From Salvia splendens (taxonomy: Eukaryota > Streptophyta > Magnoliopsida > Lamiales > Lamiaceae): 64,000 nt of DNA. Below are positions 57,178 through 64,000 of the stretch, in pieces (within the stretch, counting starts at the first letter, position 1; each line of letters begins with the position of its first letter). The stretch covers positions 23,118,209 to 23,182,208 of the forward strand of contig NC_056033.1 of NCBI RefSeq assembly GCF_004379255.2, written 5' to 3'. The position numbers and the translations under genes are program-made. Under the pieces are notes generated by a model. That model searched no databases, had not been told where the DNA came from, and was given only the letters and a program-made list of their open reading frames with translations.

Positions 57178-59072
57178 GAGCATCTCCAATGGCGGACGTC
57201 CGGTCGGACGTGCGCGACGGGCGACCGGGACGTCCGCCATTGTGACAGGGGAGGTCAGATACGGACGTCCCGTGAGGACGTCGGGTGTCCTCGGACGTCG
57301 GCGCAACGGGCGGGCGGACGTCCGGGTCGGACGTCCGATTTTTAAATTTTTTTTAATTTTTTAAAACTCTATATATACGGCTCGTTGAATTTTATTTCAT
57401 TCGCACCACTTGTGTTAACAAGTTTCTCTCTCTACATCTCTAATTTCAAGTATATCTAGAATGTCTAGTGACAGTGATAGCGAGAATGAATTGGAGGTCG
57501 CTGTGGAAGGCGCGATAGATAGGCTGCTATAGCAGAGGGCGCAGCGGCGGCAGCAGGCTGCGGTACCTCGGATGATCCATCGTCGAACTACAGTACCCCG
57601 TGACCACATTGCTGCACATATTCGGTTGTATGCAGACTACTTCGCTTCGCAACCGCGTTTTGGGGAAGCCTTATTCCGGCGACGCTTTAGGATGCATCGT
57701 CCGCTGTTTCTGCACATCGTGGGTGCTTTAGAGAGAAGATACCTGTATTTTAGGATCAGGGAGGATGCAGCTGGCAAACCCGGACTCACGCCCTTGCAGA
57801 AGTGCACTGTCGCAATCAGACAACTGGCGTACGGAGGCGCGGCCGACATGTTCGACGAGTACCTCCACATTGGCGAGTCAACAGCCGTCGAGTGTCTGCA
57901 GAATTTTTGCGCGGGCGTGAGAGCGATATTCGGTGAGCGGTATCTTCGGAGTCCGAGCCCCGAAGACTGCCAGAGCCTGGTAGATATGCATGGGTCGGTG
58001 CACGGGTTCCCTGGGATGTTGGGCAGCATAGATTGTATGCATTGGGAGTGGAAGAACTGCCCCGCCGCCTGGAAGGGGATGTACACTACTGGCTTCAAAG
58101 CCAAGCATCCCACGATGATCCTAGAAGCTGTAGCTGACTACCAGCTGTGGATATGGCATGCTTATTTTGGAGTCGCCGGGTCGAACAACGACATCAACGT
58201 TCTCCAGTCGTCGCCCCTGTTCAAAGCTCAGTGCGCGGGCATTGGTCCCGCCATCAGTTTCGTCGCCAACAGCAACCAGCACAATATGGGATACTATTTG
58301 GCGGATGGGATATACCCAAACTGGCCCGTCTTTGTGAAGACAATCAAGCATCCGCTCGGACAAAAGAAGTCATACTTTGCGAGCCGTCAGGAAGCAGCGC
58401 GCAAGGATGTAGAGCGGGCATTTGGTGTGCTCCAGAGTCGATGGGCGGTAGTCAAGGGTCCTGCACGGCAGTGGTATATTCCCAACATCGGCGATGTCAT
58501 GTACGCATGTATCATAATGCACAACATGATTGTCGAAAATGAAGGTGCGGAACTGACTCAGTGGACCAATGAAGATGATACGGGTGCAGGTCCAAGTCAC
58601 GGCGTGGCCACTGCGAATGTGAATATGGGGGTACCTCATGGAGAGGTCGAGCGGATGCGTGCATTTGCCGACATGCGGCAAACAGATGCCCATGTTCGAC
58701 TTCAGAACGATATTATCGAAGAGGTTTGGACGCGGAAGGGTTGACGTTGATGTTAGTACTTTTTTTTGTTTTATTACTATGTAATTTTTTTTTCAAATCA
58801 TGTATGTTTTTTTTAAATGAAGTTGTTAATTTTTCCCGTTCGTATTCGTGTTGAAATTTTATTTCCGTAAACGTAAATTATTTAATTTGTGAATTTGTGA
58901 TTTTTTTTATTGCGGGAAGTCCTAGTGGGAAGGGCGATGGGAAGGGCGGATTGTGAAGGGGATGTCCTAGTGACGTGGCAGTGGGATGGGAAGTCCTAAT
59001 GACGTGGCGGGAGGTGTTTTCGGGATGTCCTAGTGGATGTCCGAGTGGGACATCCGCCCACTGGAGATGCTC
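57178..59072 (+). mobile_element. Near-complete Harbinger element
   Basis: The inverted ends are GAGCATCTCCAATGGCGGA and the complement of GAGCATCTCCAGTGGGCGGA, with target duplication TTA (57175-57177 and 59073-59075). Subterminal GGACGTCC-type repeats lie at the left (57193-57335) and GGGAAGTCCTAGTG repeats at the right (58915-59045). A TATATA box near 57370 precedes the transposase. The second, MYB-like ORF of autonomous PIF/Harbinger elements is absent. Confidence 0.92.
57461..58744 (+). pseudogene. Harbinger transposase, one premature stop
   Basis: The likely start is ATG 57461 (MSSDSDSENELEVAVEGAID); codon 24 is TAG (57530-57532), most simply a C-to-T change of CAG. The same frame then stays open to TGA at 58742. 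From the internal ATG 57572 there are 390 codons with the complete nuclease region of the DDE_Tnp_4 / HARBI1 family. Counting from that Met: D154 in SIDCMHW, D207 in SNNDINV, D245 in LADGIYP, and E281 in DVERAFGVLQ. The C-terminal YACIIMHNMIVENEG is conserved. Translation from the internal ATG could still give an enzyme lacking about 37 N-terminal residues, so the copy might be active or only recently lost. Confidence 0.9.
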
Positions 59073-59339
59073 TTACTCTTAAGCATCCAACTTCTAAGCA
59101 TCACCATTCTGATGTTGAAAGTGCATAACTAACATCTAATCACTCTCTCGTTTAGAGCTTCAAATATGAAAATTATTTTTTTAGTATAATTTGATTTGAA
59201 TCTTGTTACATTATAATTGAATTTTGAATTCAACACATATGTAGCTTGAAAGACTGAAAATGGCTTGTGAGAGCATCATCTTCATTTTGTCTCGCACTAG
59301 AAAATTAGGAACTTATTTGTGAGCATCATCACTGTTGAT

Positions 59340-60197
59340 TTATGGTAGTATACCTAGATGTACAATGATAAAGAACTTGTCGTGCGTAATACAATCCAAA
59401 TAATGGAAAATAAGCGAAGGAGAAAATATAGGAAAACAAACTAATCAAATGGAAAATAAGCGAAGGAGAAAATATAGGAAAACAAACTGATCAAAGTTAA
59501 ATATGAACTAAAATATAAACGAGTCAAATTGATCAGGCCAAGTCGAAGTAACCTCTTTCCGCAAGGCGAGATACGCTTGGGTAGTGCTCTCGGTTTGGCG
59601 TGTCTCCCCCAAAGATTAAACGACTTCATCTTGTTCGTTGCAACACAGCAGATGGAACAAGCTCCGACGAACTGGATGATGGTGAGGGCATAGCCTTGAC
59701 TCAATAGACAATGTAGATGGAGAGATCTTATTTGTGAATGCAAATGTTAAATGTTGCAGTGTAAGGAATGCATGAAGTGTTTCCTATTTATAGGCCAAGT
59801 CCACTTGACTTGGGAGCTTGTTGTAATCAACATAATTCAATTTCGAATTTGGAATCTGTCATCATGACTAGTTTGTAACCAACGAGGGTTACTATCCCTT
59901 ACATGAGTCGGAGGCTCATCAATGATCGGGATGTATTTGGGCACGTCCCGCGTCAAGGTTCGTTCATGATGTGTGAACTTTATTACGTGTCAGCCACTTA
60001 TGCTTCACTACGTTATTCTGACTAGGTGGCTTGCCGACTTGGAGTACTTAAGCCACTTAGCCTGCTTGACCAGTGTAAGTAGTCAGATACATAATGCAAC
60101 CAATGACATGTACATAATCTTCTTGTGCTATGGGCTCGCCTTAGTTCTTGCTCAATGAACATTGAGCTCTATAGGCGTCTTAGCCGACACTCTAACA
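59340..60197 (-). repeat. Copia LTR, minus orientation, left limit uncertain
   Basis: On the minus strand it begins TGTTAGAGTGTCGG at 60197 and contains a TATA box CCTATAAATAGG (about 59785-59796) followed by a leader. A 48-bp tandem duplication (TGGAAAATAAGCGAAGGAGA...) lies at about 59402-59500. The left end is not clear; I place it near 59340. As it follows the coding fragment on the minus strand, it is the 3' LTR. Confidence 0.55.
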
Positions 60198-62560
60198 TAA
60201 GCGTTGAATCTCTATAGCATTTTCTCAACATATCAGGACAGTTCCATCAGATGTTTTTAGAACTTTCATTCCAAGAATAACATCAGTTAGACCCATGTTC
60301 TTCATAACAAAGTTTCTCTTTAACATGGTTTTCATGTCGTTAATCATTCGGGTGTTACTATCCATGATTAACATGTCCTTAACGTAGAGACACATTATAA
60401 CATATCCATTACCGGTGTTTTTAATGTAGACATATTTGTCACATTGGTTGACTTTAAACCAATTTGATAACATCACATTATCAAATTTCAAGTTACATTG
60501 CAACGTCGCTTGTTTCATCCTACAGAGGGAGTTGACCAGTTTACACTCTTTACTCTTGTCCAGGTACTACAAACCCTTCAGGTTGTTCTATATAGATTTT
60601 ATCTTCAAGGTCAGCATTTAGAAATGCAGTTTTAACATCCATTTGATGAATCTCAAGATTGTGTAAAGCAGCAATTGCGATAAGCACTCGAATTGATGCA
60701 ATCCTCATTATAGGTGAATAGGTAATGCTTTTGACTGCCAGTCGAGCCTTATACTTATCAAGTGTGCTATTGGCCTTAAATTTTCTTGTAAGGACCTATT
60801 TGCATTCTAAACGTTTAGCACATTCAGGTAGATCAACTAACACCCAAGTGTGGTTTAGTAAAACTGAATCAATTTCAATTTAAACAGCTTTTCTTCAATG
60901 CAACCTGTCTTGGCCAGCAAATGCTACTTTTATTGATATTGGTTGTTCATCCAACATGAAAGCAATATAGTCAGGACCAAAGATCTTTGGTGTTCTGACC
61001 CTACTACCACGTCTCAATATTGCACCCTTAGGCCCCGTTTGATTGCCTAGGTAGAAAAGGAAAAGGGTAGATACCACTTCAATCATTTGTTTGATTGTCA
61101 AGAAAGTTGTTTCCGTGAGCCCAAAAAATATGTAAAGCCCGCACTCGGCCCGAACCTCTAACCCACAAAATTTGGTGGGTTAGTGTACTATTTGCCCAAA
61201 ATACCCATAAATGCCCTCTCTATCACATCTTTCTTTTCTCCCCATCTCCTCATCTCCAGCCCTCCCCCCTCTATGGCTCGATCTAGCTAGACATCTTCTG
61301 TGCGATCGTTGTTGATTCCATGGACTGCGATTTTGTTTGGTTTATAGGTGGTAGGACTCTCTCCTAGTGGCAGCGACGATTTTCTTAGAACGTGATATCG
61401 CTCCGGCCGCCGTCTCCGTTCTTGTTATATGGAGAGCATGATTTTGTTTCTTATGCGAGACATTCATGGCTCTTTGTTGACCCACCAAACTCTTGTTCTT
61501 GTTCTTGATTTTGGGTCTCAGTTCACCTCTCCCATGGCTATAGTGGTCCGCCGCTGACAACCACCGTTGCACCATGAGTGTTGCCGCTCCATAGCCACCG
61601 GGCTGGATCTAGTAAGGCGGTGATGAGATAAAATGCTACCTTTTGTTGATTCTTTTATTTGCGTCTGTGGGGCTGTGATTATTGTAATCGATGATCTGAG
61701 CCTCTTGCTTCGTCAGCCCGCCTACCTCTCCACGACCGAAAATCTGGGTTCATTTAATCAGTATCGGGTTTCTGTTCGAGTTTACGTTTTATGATTTTTT
61801 TCTTGATTTCGGTCATCTATCTAGACTTGCTCGATTTCGATTTTTTCTTCCTTGAGGTAGATTTTGCGGCCAAACTTCTAATAAATTTTATTGTTATTGG
61901 GTTCTTGAATAAAATTGGGTAATGGATCCTTGAGGCCATGGAAATTAGGAGATGAAGCTGCTAGATTCTTGAAAGTTTTCTATCAAACTTTGATTTTATG
62001 GCTAAATTTTTTTATTATTGACATACTTATTCATACAAAATTTGATTGTTGAACTAATTCATAAAAAAAATGATTATAAGCTAATCTTAATTCCTCATAC
62101 AAAAAAAAAATTGGACCTAATACACCTTTTATCAGTCATAAGTCATAGTATAAATTAATATATAAATGAATAATATAACTAATTTATTAGAAATTATATA
62201 TTTAAGATCCATAAAAGAAATTAAATACATAAGGGTACTTTTGTCCTTACAAATTTTATCTACAAAAACTATTTTGCTTATCAAACAACAATGTTAAAGA
62301 CTATTTTGAACTATCTTATTTTCGGCCCGAAAATCCTATCTATAGTTAGTTTTCTTGCTCTTTCCTACCTAGAAAATCAAACGACCCCTTGGGAACATGC
62401 CTCATCCGCTTGCTTGATTCTTGTTGCACATCCACTGATTTAGAACTCGTGGCTTCGTCCTTAGTTCTTGTCTCATAATTGGATACAACATTTTCTTTGT
62501 CTTAACAAGGAAATGTATTTCGCAACCAGATAATCATGTCGTCTTGGGTAGTTGTGATAA
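60198..62560 (-). pseudogene. Copia integrase-RT fragment interrupted by a TIR element
   Basis: The minus strand first encodes a linker (SNYETRTKDEATSSKS), then, after a TIR element at 61031-62398, GAILRRGSRVRTPKIFGPDY and the reverse transcriptase: STLDKYKARLAVKSITYSP, IHQMDVKTAFLNADLEDKIY, and a catalytic box reading YVKDML where YVDDML is expected, so one catalytic Asp is replaced by Lys. Several stops and a frameshift are present. RNase H is missing: the reverse transcriptase ends near 60225 directly before the LTR. A dead, internally deleted copy of a family different from the one at 13101-15650. Confidence 0.8.
61031..62398. mobile_element. TIR element of unassigned superfamily inside a Copia relic
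   Basis: The left end GGCCCCGTTTGATTGCCTAGGTAG is inverted at the right end (CTACCTAGAAAATCAAACGACCCC). The flanks are TTA (61028-61030) and TTG (62399-62401), a 3-bp duplication with one change. Removing the element and one flank copy exactly restores the Copia reading frame, which confirms the limits. A 3-bp duplication suggests PIF/Harbinger, but no transposase or further motif supports this. The interior holds no recognisable gene. Confidence 0.7.
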
Positions 62561-62684
62561 ACATTCGAGAATGGCTAGTATTGTTAATTTATAGAATTGT
62601 GTCTCGGTACGTCGAAGATGATATTGTATTCAAGAAATGTTCTGAACAAGGTTATATTGTACAGAAACCTAGAGAGTTATTCTT

Positions 62685-62927
62685 TCTGTCTCAACTAAGT
62701 TGGGTCATATTCATTTTCAGGATGTCCCAACTAAATTGATTCATTTCCTTTTTTGGACAATATAAAATATCTAATCACTTTTAGTTTATTCCTTCTCATA
62801 TTTTACTCTCTCTTATCTTTCTTATTTTACTCTCTCTCTTGTTTTATTTTAATTTTATTTATTCCATTTAATATAATTTTTAATCTTGTGCTCAAACGCC
62901 TCTACCTAATTGGAACAAATGGAGTAT
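62685..62927. mobile_element. Degraded Stowaway-type MITE
   Basis: The ends TTCTTTCTGTCTCAACTAAG and CTAATTGGAACAAATGGAG are weakly inverted and resemble other Stowaway-like copies in this window. TA follows the right end. Non-coding. Confidence 0.5.
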
Positions 62928-62929
62928 AA

Positions 62930-63649
62930 CTTATTCAAGCACAATAAATAACGGTCTTCCAAAACATTAACACTTTCTGGATAAAAGAAATGAATTATAT
63001 TAAGTCGTTCAACAAGAATAATTTCATGGACATAGTATATCTTAAACACGGGAATTATGTGATTCAAATTTGGAATGATATTTGAATATTAATCACAATA
63101 GTGATATTGATTAATATTCTGAAATTTAAGTAAAATCTTAGGATGAGGTCAATCCAGATAAACAAACACCACTAAAAATGTGGGTCTCACCATCATTAAC
63201 ATTATTTCAGCTACATTTTCTTCTTTCTTCTTATTTTACTAATTACTCATTAAAACTACATTTAAAACAACACTATATAAAATTTCGTACTGAAAATGAT
63301 ATAGTACTTCGCCTTTTTTGGAGGAATTGTGTAATACCCTGCATCTTTTTTTTTAAAAAAAAGCTATTATATTTTTGGGTATTTTTAAAAGTATTTTTGA
63401 AATCATTTTATTTTCAATTAATTTATCATAAAAGCTTTGAACTAATGAGTGTAATTTCCAAATGTTTTATTGGTTGTCCTATTTATCTGAAGATGCGCCC
63501 TAGCAAATTTAATAAGGTTTTAAGTATTTATTTTTGATCTTTTGGTGAAATTTGTAGCTATAGAAGCTTGAATTGAAATTAGAATATAGAGAATTTGATT
63601 AATGTCACTTATAATTATTTTTGTGCTCTTTTTGTGTGTTGGTTTTACA
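62930..63649. other. Intergenic, no gene seen
   Basis: Strongly AT-rich, with an open plus-strand frame (63178-63537) rich in Phe, Tyr and Leu that looks like composition noise. No structural RNA or gene signal. Confidence 0.45.
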
Positions 63650-63651
63650 TA

Positions 63652-63864
63652 CTCCCTCCATCCCACAAGAATATGCACTCTTTCCTTTTTAGTCCAGAAT
63701 ATGAAATTTCCAATTTCGAATATTTTTTCACTCTAATAAGGTGGGATTTATTCTCCACTAACAATATTTTAATTACTTTTTCTCTCCACCTCTATCTTAC
63801 TTTCCTAATTTTACATTAAAACCCGTATCAAACCCAAAGTACATATTTTTGGGCACGGATGGAG
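63652..63864. mobile_element. Stowaway-type MITE, intact reference copy
   Basis: A 213-bp element with ends CTCCCTCCATCCCACAAG and TTGGGCACGGATGGAG and TA at 63650-63651 and 63865-63866. It is the best preserved member of the family that is split at 26861/29978 and lies in the intron at 33935. Confidence 0.85.
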
Positions 63865-64000
63865 TATAATAGATTGACTAAGATTAGAAACTTAGTAAAT
63901 GTTTGAACAATATAATTAATTATGTCGGTTTTTATGTCGTTATGATAGTTACAATAAGAAAAAGAAAATAGAAAAAGGAATTGATAAAAATAAAAATCTA

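Noticed and set aside
63178..63537. 119-codon plus-strand ORF
   Set aside because: Very AT-rich, Phe/Tyr/Leu-dominated, with no splice, promoter or domain support.

Overview
The window is nuclear DNA of a flowering plant, almost certainly a eudicot and probably an asterid. The evidence is intron-rich GT-AG genes, a cellulose synthase closest to the CESA3 clade, and plant transposon families (Athila, Copia, Harbinger, hAT, Stowaway). I cannot name the species from sequence alone. There is no sign of a prokaryotic or organellar segment.

Only one gene is fully convincing: a 14-exon CESA3-type cellulose synthase on the minus strand (39833-46004, 1065 codons plus stop), with a spliced 5' leader and a small upstream ORF. 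Three smaller genes or gene remnants are likely but unidentified: a two-exon 80-residue coiled-coil protein (20408-21051, +), the last two exons of a small conserved-looking protein (33581-34374, -), and a possible five-exon gene (52096-52967, -).

Almost everything else is transposable elements, heavily nested. From left to right: a partial LTR running off the left edge (1-1889); a Copia-type LTR with its primer-binding site and a GC-rich non-coding internal segment (1890-4346); a Stowaway MITE split by a complete 15-kb Athila-type Ty3 element with a TATAA target duplication (4529-19589), which itself carries a SINE and an antisense Copia fragment; three TIR elements chained end to end through (TA)n tracts (22453-26591), each with its own minisatellite, some with captured host gene pieces; a second MITE split by a roughly 3-kb solo LTR (26997-29977); a 5'-truncated LINE with a 17-bp target duplication (30058-32107); and a fourth (TA)n-flanked TIR element (34476-37082).

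Right of CESA3 are two back-to-back Harbinger elements (46946-49009), a LINE scrap, Harbinger debris, a foldback hAT element (53068-55413), a nearly intact Harbinger element (57178-59072), and a decayed Copia element (to about 62600) interrupted by a TIR element (61031-62398).

The most unusual signal is in the hAT foldback. Its arms carry tandem modules made of the plant snRNA-type upstream element (TCCCACATCG-like) followed exactly 32 bp later by TATAAAAG. In the arms they face outward towards both element ends, and the left set faces the unidentified minus-strand gene about 0.4 kb away. The second most unusual pattern is the family of (TA)n-flanked elements that combine minisatellites with fragments resembling peroxiredoxin IIE, a U-box protein and a mannan synthase.
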